Of a stretch of DNA of 64,000 bases, positions 17,406-29,904 are shown piece after piece (the stretch's first letter is position 1; every line of letters starts with the position of its first letter). The notes beneath the pieces were generated by a model. That model saw nothing but the letters and a program-made list of their open reading frames with translations, had not been told where the DNA came from and ran no database searches. Source of the stretch: Myxococcales bacterium. Lineage in GTDB: Bacteria; Myxococcota_A; Polyangia; Haliangiales; Haliangiaceae. The stretch covers positions 32,194 to 96,193 of the forward strand of contig CANKMW010000022.1 in NCBI GenBank assembly GCA_947483555.1, in the 5' to 3' direction. A program made the translations under genes and the position numbers.

Positions 17406-18362
17406 GTGGAAAGCCATCGGAACCCAACGGGAAACGTCGCAGCGTCTCGCTTTGGCCGCTTCGCGATCCCGCTCGTCGCCGCCCTCTCGATCGGCCTCCT
17501 GACCGGCGCGTCGTGCAAGAAGGACTCGACTGCCAAGACCGATCCGCGCGACGTGGTCGCCGCGGCGGACGCCGCCAAGACGGGGCCGGTCGACAAGACC
17601 CCGCTCCCGGGGGTCGACGTCAGCGCGTTCGAGGCCAGCAAGCAGGACAACTTCTACCGGCTGGTCGCCGCGTTGCCGTCGCCGTGCGGCAAGGCCCACA
17701 GCCTGCGCACCAGCGTCACCAGCGATCAGTCCTGCAAGCGGGCCCCGTTCGCCGCCCGCCTGGTCGCCGAGCTGCTCGTCGACGAGCAGGGTGAGGACAC
17801 GGTGCTCAAGCTCTACGACGAGCGCTACGCCAAGAACAGCGCCCAGCAGACGATCGACGTCGCGCAGGCGCCGATGGTCGGCGATGCGGCGGCACCGGTG
17901 GCGCTGGTCGAGTTCTTCGACTACGGCTGCGGCGGCTGCCTGATGCTCAAGCCCACGCTCGATCTGGTGATCAAGGAGAACCACAGCCGGCTCAAGGTCT
18001 ACTACAAGATGTATCCGCTGGTCGCCAAGCACCCCGACTCGTTCGGGGCCGCGCAGGCGGCGCTCGCCGCGCAGGCGCAGGGCAAGTTCCACGAGATGCA
18101 CGACCTCATCTTCGAGAAGTTCGGGGCCCAGAAGAAAGACGATCTGCGCGGCTACGCCCAGTCGCTCGGCCTCGACATGGCCCGCTACGACGCCGACTTC
18201 GCCGCCGCCGAGGCGCGCGTCAAGGCCGACCAGCAGGACGGCGAGGCGGTCGGGGTCGACGCCACGCCGACCTTGTTCCTCAACGGCCGCAAGTATCCCG
18301 GTCCTTCGGATCCCAAGTACTTCGCGGCGGCCATCGAAGAAGAGCTCGCCGTCCGCCGCTGA
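17406..18362 (+). CDS. DsbA/DsbG-like thioredoxin-fold lipoprotein
   Basis: A 318-residue exported protein. The signal segment IPLVAALSIGLLTGASCKKD suggests lipid attachment at the Cys near residue 37, although the residue at -3 is Gly, so the lipobox is imperfect. Residues about 150-315 form a DsbA-like thioredoxin fold with an active site FFDYGCGGCLMLKP (CGGC), an inserted helical region (HPDSFGAAQAALAAQAQGKF) and the cis-Pro segment GVDATPTLFLNGRKY. It probably exchanges thiols or disulfides of envelope proteins. The N-terminal 100 residues are not recognised. It is followed 54 bp later by a TlpA-like gene. Confidence 0.82.
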   Translation: MESHRNPTGNVAASRFGRFAIPLVAALSIGLLTGASCKKDSTAKTDPRDVVAAADAAKTGPVDKTPLPGVDVSAFEASKQDNFYRLVAALPSPCGKAHSLRTSVTSDQSCKRAPFAARLVAELLVDEQGEDTVLKLYDERYAKNSAQQTIDVAQAPMVGDAAAPVALVEFFDYGCGGCLMLKPTLDLVIKENHSRLKVYYKMYPLVAKHPDSFGAAQAALAAQAQGKFHEMHDLIFEKFGAQKKDDLRGYAQSLGLDMARYDADFAAAEARVKADQQDGEAVGVDATPTLFLNGRKYPGPSDPKYFAAAIEEELAVRR

Positions 18363-18416
18363 TCGTCGCCGCTGCGGCCTGAATCTCGGCCCGCCGCTGC
18401 CGTCCAAGAGGTACCG

Positions 18417-18914
18417 ATGCCCCGTCTCCTGCTCGTCTTCGCGCTGGTGTGCGCCATCGCCGTACCGGTGTCCGCCGAGGTCAAGGCCGGCGACCGCGCC
18501 CCCGAGCTCGACGGCGCCAAGCTCGCCAGCGGCAAGGCGTTCAAGCTCAAGGGCCACCGCGGCGGCTGGGTGGTGATGACGTTCGGTGGCTCGTGGTGCA
18601 AGCCGTGCAAGAAGGAGCTGCCGGCGTGGGACAAGCTGGCCGTGAAGTGGGCCGGCAAGGTGACCTTCGTGGCCGTGAACCTCGACAACGACCCGAAGAA
18701 GGGCAAGAAGTTCATGGACGGCCTCAAGATCAAGAAGATGATCCGGGTCTACGCGCCCGAGGAGACCACCGCCGCCGCCGACGTGTACTCGCCGCCCAAG
18801 CAGCCGTCGAGCTTCGTCATCGATCCCAAGGGCGTCGTCCGCGAGCTCCACCAGGGCTACGAGGGCGGCGACGACAAGAAGATGGACCGCCTGCTGGCGT
18901 CGCTCGTGAAGTAG
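18417..18914 (+). CDS. TlpA/ResA-like periplasmic thioredoxin
   Basis: A 165-residue exported protein: signal peptide PRLLLVFALVCAIAVPVSA, then a TlpA-type thioredoxin fold with active site GGSWCKPCKKELPAWDKL (WCxxC), and the cis-Pro region KQPSSFVIDPKGVVRELHQG. It would reduce disulfides in periplasmic proteins, for instance in cytochrome c maturation or the dense set of Cys-rich lipoproteins in this genome. AAGAGG lies about 6 nt before the ATG. Its stop is 20 bp from the convergent end of the giant lipoprotein gene. Confidence 0.88.
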   Translation: MPRLLLVFALVCAIAVPVSAEVKAGDRAPELDGAKLASGKAFKLKGHRGGWVVMTFGGSWCKPCKKELPAWDKLAVKWAGKVTFVAVNLDNDPKKGKKFMDGLKIKKMIRVYAPEETTAAADVYSPPKQPSSFVIDPKGVVRELHQGYEGGDDKKMDRLLASLVK

Positions 18915-18934
18915 GCGCGGGTCGCAGGACGCCG

Positions 18935-21900
18935 TCACTCCGAGAGGCGGTGGAGGCCCCGGTTGTAGAGCCCGACGTAGATCGTCCCGCCGCCGCGATC
19001 AGCGGCCATGAAGCCCGAACCGGCGTCGGGCAGCCCGGTGGAGAACCCGACCATGGTCGCGAACGAGGTCAGCGTGCGGCGGAGCGGAAATCCGAGCCCT
19101 CCCAGCGTGTATGCGGTCGCCGACCGGCTGGGATCGAACGCGACGTGTCGGGTCGCGGTGGCGACCGTCGACCAGTTCAGGCCGCCGTCGCTGCTGCGGT
19201 AGGTCTGGTCGTAGCCCTGGGCGTAGATCGATCCGGCCGGATCGACGAGCAGGTAGTTGACGCCGTTGTTGGTGATGCCGGTGTTCGAGAGCGTCCAGCT
19301 CTGCGCGCCGTCGGTCGATCGGTAGATCCCGTTGTTGACCTCGCTCGCCAGCAGCACGGTGCCCGCGAACGCGATCGCCTGCACCGACGTGCCGCTGATC
19401 CCCGAGTTCGACAGCGTCCAGGTCCCGAAGCCGCCCGTGGTCGACTTGAGCACCCGGTCTGGCCCATCGTGTAGCCCGCCGCATAGACGATGCTGGGGTT
19501 GGCGGGGTCGACCGCGATGGCGTAGGCCGATCCGAACACGAAGGAGGTCTGCGACCACGAGTTGCCGGCGTCGGTCGACTTCCAGATCCCCCCGCCGTTG
19601 AAGCCGGCGTACATCGTGCTCGGGTTGCTCGGGTCGTAGGCGATGGTGATCACGCTGTAGTTGTTGCCGGTGATCCCCTGGTTGGATTCCGTCCACGTCG
19701 TGCCGCGGTCGATGGTCCGCCAGATGCCCATGCCCTGCGGCGCCGCGAACGCGGTGCCGTCGATCGTCGGATGTGGCGCGATCGCCATGGTCGAGTACGC
19801 GGTGATGCCGCTATCCGACTTCTGCCAGCTCGAGGCGGTGTCGGTCGACCGCTGGACGCCCGTGCCCTGCGAGCCGACGAAGAGGCGGTTCCCGAACTGC
19901 TGCACTGCGAGCGTTCGGGTCGCGAACGACGCCGGATGCATCCCGATCGACGCCTGGTTCCAGTTGTCGCTGTTGCGGTCGAAGTTACGGTAGACGCCGT
20001 TCGAGGTCGCGGCGTAGATGGCCACGGAGGTCGGGTCGAAGGCGATCGCGACCGCGTAGTTGCCGCCAAGCGACGACGACAGCTGCCAGCTGGCGCCGCC
20101 ATCGGACGTGCGGTAGATGCCCCCGGGGCTCGCGGCATAGACGGTGTTGGTGTCGACGGGGCTGAGCGTGGTGGCGTTGTTGTCGCCCCCGAACGGCAGG
20201 CCGTTGCTCATCGAGACCCAGCTGTTGCCGGCGTCGCTGGTCTTGAACACGCCGGACGACGTCGACACGAAGGCGGTGTTGCCGTCGGGCGAGACCGAGA
20301 TGTGGCGCGGATTCGTGAAGCCGCCCTGCGACAGGGTCCAGTTGGAGCCGCCATCGCTGGAGCGCCAGACCTCGGTGGCGGTGCACGCGTAGAGCCGGTT
20401 GGCGTCGCCGGGCGCGACCACGACGCAGGTGGTCGCCGCGGTCAGCCCGAACGGCGGGAACCAGTCGACGCCGCGATTGAAGGTCGCGTAGATGCCGGCG
20501 CTGGTCGCGGCGTAGACGCGGTCCTGGTTGTTCGGGTGCGGCGACAGGCCGCGGATCGCCCCACCGGGCAGGCCATTGCTGGCCGAGGTCCAGGTGGTGC
20601 CGCCGTCCGACGAGGCAAACACCCCTTCCTCGGTGCCGGCGTAGGTCATGCTCGAGCCCGGCGCGATCAGGGCGTTGATGGATCCGCCCGAGATGCCGGT
20701 GGTCGCCGCCTCCCAGGCGCCGAAATAGAATGCGCGTGGGATGGTGGCGGTCGAGGTACCGCGGGTGACCTTGGCCTCGGCGAAGCGCGAGCTGAGGATG
20801 CCCGGATTCGGCGTGGTGCCGTCGATGCGGTTCGTCGAGACCAGGTTCGGGTTGACCAGCCCGAAGCCGGCCACCGATGCGGTGGTGCCGGCGGTGAAGC
20901 CGCCGCCGAGGAAGCTGACCGCGGTGCCGCCCTGGAACGGGCCCATCTGCGCGCTGAGGTCGGTCAGGACGATGTCGTCATCGATGACCGTGACCGGCAC
21001 CAGCTTGGTCGCGGTGCTGGCGCTCGTCAGTTGCACGTCGGCGGTGGAGTTGACGGCGTCGGCGTCTTGCAGGCCGTTCACGCCCACCATGTGCGGCAGG
21101 TTCCAGTCGGAGACGCTGAAGCTGAGGCTCGGCGGCCCGTTCGAGATCGAGAGGACGGCGAGGTCGCTCGAGCTCAGGTTGACGGTCACCGGCCCCGACG
21201 GCTGGTGGCTCAGCTGGGCGTAGAACATGCCCGATCCACCCTCGTTGATGGACAGGCTGGACATGTCGGTGGTGATGGCCAGGATGTCGTCGTCGGTGAC
21301 AGTGACGCCGATGTTCCTCGAGGTCAGGCCGGTGCTGGCGAACGTGATCGTCGCAGCATCGGCGGCGACGTCGACGTCCTGGACGCCGAAGATGCTGGCG
21401 TCCTTGTAGACGTTCCAGTCGCCGGTGGTGAAGGTCAGCATGCCCGAGCTCGGCACGGTGACGCTGGCCGCCGTGTCGTCGCTGCTGGAGATCATCACCG
21501 TCGTGGTCGCCGGCGGCTCCGCCGTGAGGCGGACCTTGATGATCCCCGTGGCGCCCTCGGTGATCGCCAGCGACGGGATGTCGGTCTCGAGCCCGAGCAC
21601 GTCGTCGTCATCGACGAGGATGCTGACCACGGCCGAGGTCGCGCTCGGCGCGCTGCCGGTGACCATCGTGGTCACGTCGGCGGCATCGGCGTCCTGGACG
21701 CCGGTCACGCCGACGCTCTGGAAGGTGTCGTAGTTGCCGGCCGTGAACAGCCGCGTGGTGGGACTGACGCTGACCCCGGCGCTCGGGGTCACGGTCACCG
21801 TGGTGTCGGCGGTCGGGATGTAGCGCAGCCGGAAGCCGACGCCGGTGGCCGCCGCGCCTTCGGTGATGGTGACCGTGCCGGTCGCCGAGGTCTCGACCAC

Positions 21901-24501
21901 CTGCAGGTCGTCGTCGGTGACGGTGGCGGTGACGCTGCGAGTGGTCAGGCCGGCCGACGACATGTTGATGAGGACGGTGTCGTTGGTCAGATCGAGGTCG
22001 GCGACGCCGGTCACGATGACCGTCTTGTTGCTGGCGTAGTCGGCGGTGTTGAACGTCAGCGGCGTCGGTGCGGCCGTCGCCTCCAGGCCGTTCGCCGAGT
22101 TGACGTTGACGGTCACGTCGCCGGCCGGCATGGTCGCCAGCCGGACGCCGAACATGGCGGTGCCGGCTTCGCCGAGCGTCACCGTGGCGGCCGACAGCAG
22201 GATGTCCTGGAGGTCGTCGTCGACCACGGTCACGGTGACGGTGCGCATGGTCAGGGGGGCCGAGGTCAGGCTGACCGAGATGCTGTCGTTGATGCCGTCG
22301 GCGTCGGCGACGCCGGTGAGGGTCACGTCCTGGTACAGGTTCCAGTCGGCGGTGCTGAACACCCGGGTCGCCGGCAGGGCGGTGGCCGCCATCGGATCAC
22401 TCGACATGACGGTGACGGTCGTGGTCGCGGCCGGCTGCGCGGTCAAGCGGACGCCGAAGGTCGCGGTGCCGGCCTCGCCGACGCTGGTGGTGGTCACCGA
22501 GGTCTCGATGCCGAGCGCGTCGTCGTCGTTGACGGTGACCGCCAGGCTGGCCGCGGTCGCGCTCGGCGCGGTGGCGTTGATCGTGGTGGTGTCGTCGATG
22601 GCGTCGGCATCGGCGACGCCGGCGATGGTCACGCTCTGCGCGGTGGCGTAGGTCGCCGGGGTGAAGGTGCGGGTGGTCGGGGTCACGGTCGCGGCGGTGG
22701 CGTCGACCGACATCAAGGTCACGACGGTATCGGCGGCCGGCATGAAGGCGAGGCTGACGCCGACCGTGCCGCTGCCGGCCTCGTTGACCGAGATCGACGG
22801 CACCGACAAGACGACCCGCTGCAGGTCGTCGTCGGTGACGACGGCGTCGATGGTCTTGGACGGCAGGCCGCTGGCGGTGAGGGTGATCAGGAACGATTCG
22901 TTGACCAGGTCGACGTCGGCGACGCCGGTGACCGTGAACGTCTTGTACGTCCCGTAGTCCATGGTCGTGAACATGAAACTGGCGGGGCCGATCGAGGCCG
23001 CCGTGGGATCGCCCGGGCTCGGGCTCACCGTCACCGTCGCACCGGGCATCGCGGTGAGGCGAACGCCGAACATGGCGGAGCCGGCCTCGCCGAGCGCGAC
23101 CGCGGCGGCGCTGGTCTCGATCAGGAGTTGATCGTTGTCGGTGACCGCGACCGGCACATCGCGGCTGAGGGCGTTGGGCAACGACTCGAGCCGGATCGTG
23201 GTCATGCCGGCGGCGGCGTCGGCATCCTCGGGCGCGGTCACGACCACGGGCTGGGTCTGATCGTAGTTGGCGGCCGTGAAGGTGAGCGAGCCGGTGCTCA
23301 CCATGGCCACCCCGGTGTTGAGGCTGGTCACGCTCAGCACCAGGTCGGCGCTGGGCTGGAACGCCAGCCGCACGTTGAGCGTGGCGGTGGCGCCTTCGAG
23401 GATCGGCAGCGGGCTCGCGGTCGCGGTCACGCTCTGGACGTCGTCGTCGTTGATCGCGGCCGCCACGGTGCGCGTCGTGAGCCCGGTCGCCATCAACGTG
23501 ACGGTGGCGCTCTCGTCGGCGGTGTCGACGTCGTGGGGCAAGGTCACCGTGACGGTCTGCGGCGTCATCCAGGTGACGGTCGTGAAGGTCAGCGGGGTCG
23601 GCCCCGCGGTCAGCAGCAACCCGTCGGACGAGCCGACCGCCACCGTCACCGTGCCGCCTGGCTGCTGGGTGAGCCGGACCGTGAAGCTCGTGCCGCCACC
23701 CTCGTTGACGGTGCCGAGGTTGGTGGTCGACGGCTGGATGCCGAGCACGTCGTCGTCGATGACCAGGACCGGCACGTTGGCGCTGGTCAGATCGGTGGCG
23801 CTCAGCGTGACCATCGCGGTCGCGTCGACGACGTCGGCGTCCTGCTGGCCGCTGATCACCACGGTCTGGTCGAGATCCCACGTGCCGGTGCCGAAGCTCA
23901 GCGTCGTCGGCGTCACCGTCGCGACCGTCAGGTCGGTCGACGCCACCGTGACGGTCACGGTGCCGCTGGGCTGGGCGCTGAGCTTGACGGTGATCGACGC
24001 GGTGCCACCCTCACTGACCTGGAGGCCGATCGCCGGCGACACGACGATCGCCAGCATGTCGTTGTCGGTGACCGTGACGTTGACGGTGGCGTCGCCGACC
24101 GACGAGCTGACCGCCACGGCCACCGCTTCGTCCTCGGTGTCGGCATCCTCGCGTCCGGACAGGGTCACGGTGCGCGGCTGGTTCCAGTTGGTGGCGTCGA
24201 GCTGGATCGACGACGGCGTGACGCCGACCCGGTTGTCGTCGGCCGAGTCGACGCTGATCAGGATGGGGCTGGCCGGCGGCGCGCTCAGCGACACCGTGAA
24301 CGTGGCGGTGTCGGCCTCGCCGACCGTGACCGCGGTCGTCGAGACCACCAGGGCGACCACGGTGACGGCGTCGGTCGGCGCGTCGATGCCGGTCCCGCCG
24401 TCGGAGCCGGTGAAGGTCACGCCGGGGACCGAGCACGCGGTCAGGCACGCCAGGGCGGTGGTCGCGACGAGGCGCCACAGGGAACGCTTGGAGAGCGACA
24501 A
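18935..24501 (-). CDS. Giant lipoprotein: 11 Calx-beta-like repeats, IPT/TIG-like domain, Asp-box propeller (one frameshift)
   Basis: Read through one frameshift, this encodes about 1855 residues. The start is TTG at 24501, 2 nt after the previous stop, with GGTGAGG 8 nt upstream; the signal peptide ends LACLTACS (lipoprotein). Residues about 40-1180 hold eleven repeats of roughly 104 residues. Each has an E-A/G-x-x-A/S-x-F-x-V-x-L strand near its start and ends V-x-V-x-D-D-D, as in Calx-beta calcium-binding domains. Residues 1185-1265 look like an IPT/TIG domain. From 1270 there are about nine Asp boxes (SSDGGTTW, SSDGGSNW, TSDAGNSW) of a BNR/sortilin-like propeller. Reading continues past TMG only in another frame: one C is missing at about 19462. 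Sequencing error or a recent mutation are both possible. Likely a surface adhesin or binding protein. Confidence 0.75.
19459..19465 (-). other. Frameshift site in the giant lipoprotein gene
   Basis: On the coding strand ATG GGC CAG ACC should read ATG GGC CCA GAC to keep the propeller sequence (GPDRVLKSTTGG) in frame. A single C is missing from a CCC run. No slippery heptamer is present, so programmed frameshifting is unlikely. Confidence 0.75.
20960..24390 (-). repeat. Region of eleven Calx-beta-like protein repeats
   Basis: Eleven units of about 310 bp, each ending in codons for (T/I/N/V)-D-D-D or TDND. The DNA units are diverged from one another, so the repetition is old and mainly visible at protein level. 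Boundaries are approximate. Confidence 0.7.
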
Positions 24502-25515
24502 GGTCAGAACCTCACCAGGACATCGACCCCGGAGTAGCCGGGACGCACGATGGGCCGGACGGTGGCGCGGCCGACACGAGCCGGCTCGGACCTGGGCGCG
24601 CCGGTGAACCACAGCACGCCAGCGCCGATGACGGCGGCGGCGCCAACGCCATAGGCGATGTTGGCCAGCAGCGCCTTCGACTGGCCCTGCTCGAGCTTGT
24701 CCTGAGCGGCGGCGGAGTCGGCGCACGCGATCTCGGGATCCGGGCACAACGCGAAGGCGTCGTCCTGGAGCCCCTTGGCGGACATGCCGAAGACCAGGCC
24801 GCCGGCGAGCGCGACCACGCCGACCCCGGCGGCGCCGAGCGCGATCTTGCGCCGCGGCGTGATGCTCGACGGTGTCGGCCGATCGATCTCGCCGCCGGTC
24901 GTCGGACCCTTGAGGTCCGGCACCGGGTCGACCAGCTTGCGCAGCTCCTTGAAGCGCGGCACCTCGATCGACGCCTTGTCGGCCTCGGCGCCGACCTCGA
25001 CGGTCGTGGTCCACTCCTCGTGGCCGGGCGCGCGACCCCCGATGGTGTAGACGCCGCCGTCGACCGGGGCCGCCCGGTTCCACAGCGCGGCGTCGAGCTC
25101 CTTGCCGTTGCGGAGAATGATCAGGCCATCGATGCGACTCTCGTCGGGTACCAGCACCGTCAGGTACGACAGCCGCGGGCCGAGCGCGGCGACCCGCTGC
25201 TCGGCGACCTGTCGCTTGGCCGGATCCTTGGCCCGGGTCAGCGCGTCCTTGTACGCCGACCACGCCGAGACCAGCCGGCCTTGCGTCTCGCGACACTGGC
25301 CGAGGCGGATCAGCGTCCCGGCGCGGGGCTCGATCCGGTTCGAGCCCTCGAACGCGTCGCAGGCTTCGGGGATCTTGCCGGCGGCCTCCAGCTGCTCGGC
25401 CTCGCTGAACAGCGCCTCGGCGTCGGCGTTCTGCGCCGCCGCGTTGCCGACCCCGATCAGCATCGAACCGACGAAGGCGAGCGCCTGGACGGCGCGCGCC
25501 CAGACGCGACCGCCG

Positions 25516-26997
<1,482 letters not shown>

Positions 26998-27007
26998 AGT
27001 AGCCGGA

Positions 27008-27036
27008 ATAGTGTTCCACGCCACCCGCGCCGTCAA
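27008..27036 (-). promoter_or_regulatory. Promoter of the kinase/giant-lipoprotein operon
   Basis: Minus-strand TTGACG (27036-27031), 17 bp spacer, CACTAT (27013-27008), then 10 bases to GTG 26997. The predicted 5' leader is 3-4 nt, too short for a ribosome-binding site. Confidence 0.5.
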
Positions 27037-27091
27037 CCGGGATCCCGCGATCCCGAGCGGTTGCCAGCTGTTGCCGCTGTCACCGCTGTAG

Positions 27092-27540
27092 TCAAGGCCA
27101 CGTTCGCTGCAGCAGCTGTGCGGTCGTCGGGCCGTCGACCCGGCAGGCGGTCCAGTCGGTCGGTGGGCCGGTGTCGCCGAACGTGAGTGTCAGCCGATCG
27201 GCGGCACAGCCGCGGATACGCGCCGGGGCGCGCACCACGCAGACCTCGCCGCCACGGTGCCAGCGGCGGATGACCGTGCCGACCACCTCGCCGCGGCTGC
27301 GGCGCAGGTCGAGGGTCGACGGCGCCGCCTGGGTGCCGGTCGGCATGGCCGGCAGCTCGCGCACCAGCGGGTAAGCCTGCAGCCGCTCGCCGCCGTCGAG
27401 GATGTGCCAGCGCGCGCTGCCGTCGGCGGTCTGCCACACGCCACCGAGGTGGTCGGCGCACGTCGCCAGCGTCGGGGATCGATCGCAGGCGGCGAGCACG
27501 ACGGCGACCGCTGCCGCCGCCAGCGCCGGCCGCGCCGGCA

Positions 27541-27541
<1 letters not shown>
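27092..27541 (-). CDS. Small putative lipoprotein
   Basis: A 149-residue protein with signal peptide PARPALAAAAVAVVLAAC (lipobox LAAC, Cys near residue 19). The mature part has a few cysteines (ATCADHLGG, VCVVRAPARIRGC, TACRVDG) and beta-like strands with a Trp-rich opening (GVWQTADGSARWHILDGG). Its ATG overlaps the prfA stop as TGATG, so translation is coupled to release factor 1, an odd pairing. No family recognised. Confidence 0.7.
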
Positions 27542-28629
<1,088 letters not shown>

Positions 28630-28713
28630 GGCTCGTCCTCACCGCTCGATCACGGATCGGGGCTGCCGGCGCGTGGCCGGACGACAACCCGCGGACGACA
28701 ACCGCGGTGCGGT

Positions 28714-28917
28714 CTACTTCTGACCGTACCGCTTCTTGAAGCGGTCGATGCGCCCGGCGGTGTCGTTCAGCTTCTGATGGCCGGTGAAGAACGGATGGCA
28801 CTTCGAGCAGATCTCGACGGCGAAGTCGCCGCGCGTCGAGAAGGTGTCGTAGCTCGCGCCGCAAGCGCAGGCGATCTTCGACGGACGATAGTGGGGGTGA
28901 GCGACGGTATCCTTCAT
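28714..28917 (-). CDS. rpmE: 50S ribosomal protein L31, zinc-binding type
   Basis: A 67-residue L31. Cysteines in ACACGAS and ICSKC give the four-Cys, zinc-binding (C+) form; the conserved [20 protein letters not shown] is present. The ATG at 28917 has GAGG about 9 nt upstream and a promoter TAGACC-N17-TACAAG further up. It sits just ahead of prfA. Confidence 0.95.
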   Translation of the reverse strand: MKDTVAHPHYRPSKIACACGASYDTFSTRGDFAVEICSKCHPFFTGHQKLNDTAGRIDRFKKRYGQK

Positions 28918-28938
28918 GGGCGAACCTCGGGAGGGCGT

Positions 28939-28967
28939 CTTGTAGCAGACCCGGCGCCGGCGGTCTA
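28939..28967 (-). promoter_or_regulatory. Promoter of rpmE-prfA
   Basis: Minus-strand TAGACC (28967-28962), 17 bp spacer ending in TGC, TACAAG (28944-28939). The leader of about 20 nt includes a GAGG ribosome-binding site. Confidence 0.5.
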
Positions 28968-29033
28968 CGGGGTCGCGGCAGAAGTGGATTCGCGTGCAGC
29001 TGGGCACGGTTACCGTCACCAGTCCCGGCGATC

Positions 29034-29900
29034 TCAGCCGTGTGCGCGCTCCACCGGCTCGTGAAACGGCGGGGCGTCGGGGTACAGCGGCAGGATCTCG
29101 CGACCGACCCGCAGGTCGTGCACGCTGCGGTAGCGAGCGGCGAGGTCGAGCGCGAGGTAGACCTTGTTGGCGTCGAACACGCCAAAGCTGGTCGACACGA
29201 CGATCTGCTCGTCGCCGATGACCTCGAAGCCCTCGGGGATGACGTCGTGACCGTAGATGCAGAACGTGCCACCCAGCGCGCGCACGAAGCGTCGCGCCAC
29301 GTCGGGCTCGGCCGAGCGCGCCCACAGGATCGGCCCGATGATCGGCGTGTCGAGGATGTCGATCGGGCTGCCCAGCTCGAAGCCGTCGAGCCGAGCGTCC
29401 TCGATGTCGCGGATCGACGCCACGGTCGCCGCCGGTGCGCCATGGGTGAAGACGGCGCCGCACGGTGCCACCGCGACCAGCGCGAACTCGCGGAGCACCG
29501 CGCGCATGCGCTCGGCGCGGGCATCGCCCAGCAGGCCCTCGAGCACGGCGACCTCGTCGGCCGCGAACTTGGCGGTGTGGGGGCCGCCGATGTGGCCATG
29601 TTCGTGGTTGCCGATCAGGGCGTGGATCCGGCCCGGGTGGTGGTCCATCAACACCGCGAGCTCGTCGATCACGTCACCCGACGCGTCGCGGTAGTACTCG
29701 CCGAGGAAGTCGGGCCAGTCGGCCTCGTCGAGGTGGGGGCCGTGGATCAGATCGCCGGTGAACAGCAGGTGGGCGTCGCCGGTGGTGGCCATCGCGTCGT
29801 CGAAGATCTCGACGATGCGGTGAAAGTCGCGCAGGCAGCCCTGCAGATCGGTGCAGATGATGAGGCGGCCCCGATCCGGCAGTCGCAACACGCGCGCCAT
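29034..29900 (-). CDS. Calcineurin-like metallophosphoesterase with altered motif I
   Basis: A 288-residue protein with the metal-binding skeleton of PPP-type phosphoesterases: TDLQGC (motif I), FTGDLIHGP (motif II), LIGNHEHGH (motif III, GNHE) and [11 protein letters not shown] (GHx motif). In motif I the usual DxH reads D-L-Q, so one metal ligand is changed from His to Gln. It is cytoplasmic, with no signal peptide. Substrate unknown; candidates are phosphoproteins, given the many kinases here, or nucleotides. The ATG at 29900 follows the rho-like stop by 4 bp, so the two genes are cotranscribed. Confidence 0.8.
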   Translation of the reverse strand: MARVLRLPDRGRLIICTDLQGCLRDFHRIVEIFDDAMATTGDAHLLFTGDLIHGPHLDEADWPDFLGEYYRDASGDVIDELAVLMDHHPGRIHALIGNHEHGHIGGPHTAKFAADEVAVLEGLLGDARAERMRAVLREFALVAVAPCGAVFTHGAPAATVASIRDIEDARLDGFELGSPIDILDTPIIGPILWARSAEPDVARRFVRALGGTFCIYGHDVIPEGFEVIGDEQIVVSTSFGVFDANKVYLALDLAARYRSVHDLRVGREILPLYPDAPPFHEPVERAHG

Positions 29901-29904
29901 GGGG

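Noticed and set aside
19459..19465. Programmed ribosomal frameshift in the giant lipoprotein
   Set aside because: The bases do not form a slippery heptamer and there is no evident stimulatory structure; a lost base is simpler.
20960..24390. Regular repeats considered as a CRISPR or DNA-level tandem array
   Set aside because: Units are about 310 bp, diverged in DNA and conserved only as protein domains.
19771..24537. Open frame of about 1588 codons on the plus strand
   Set aside because: It is antisense to the Calx-beta repeats; its sequence is Arg/Gly/His-rich with no domain or start signal. Long antisense frames are expected at this GC content.
28918..29463. N-terminal extension of the L31 frame
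   Set aside because: The frame stays open upstream of 28917, but this overlaps the phosphoesterase gene, and L31 begins at an ATG with a good ribosome-binding site and promoter.
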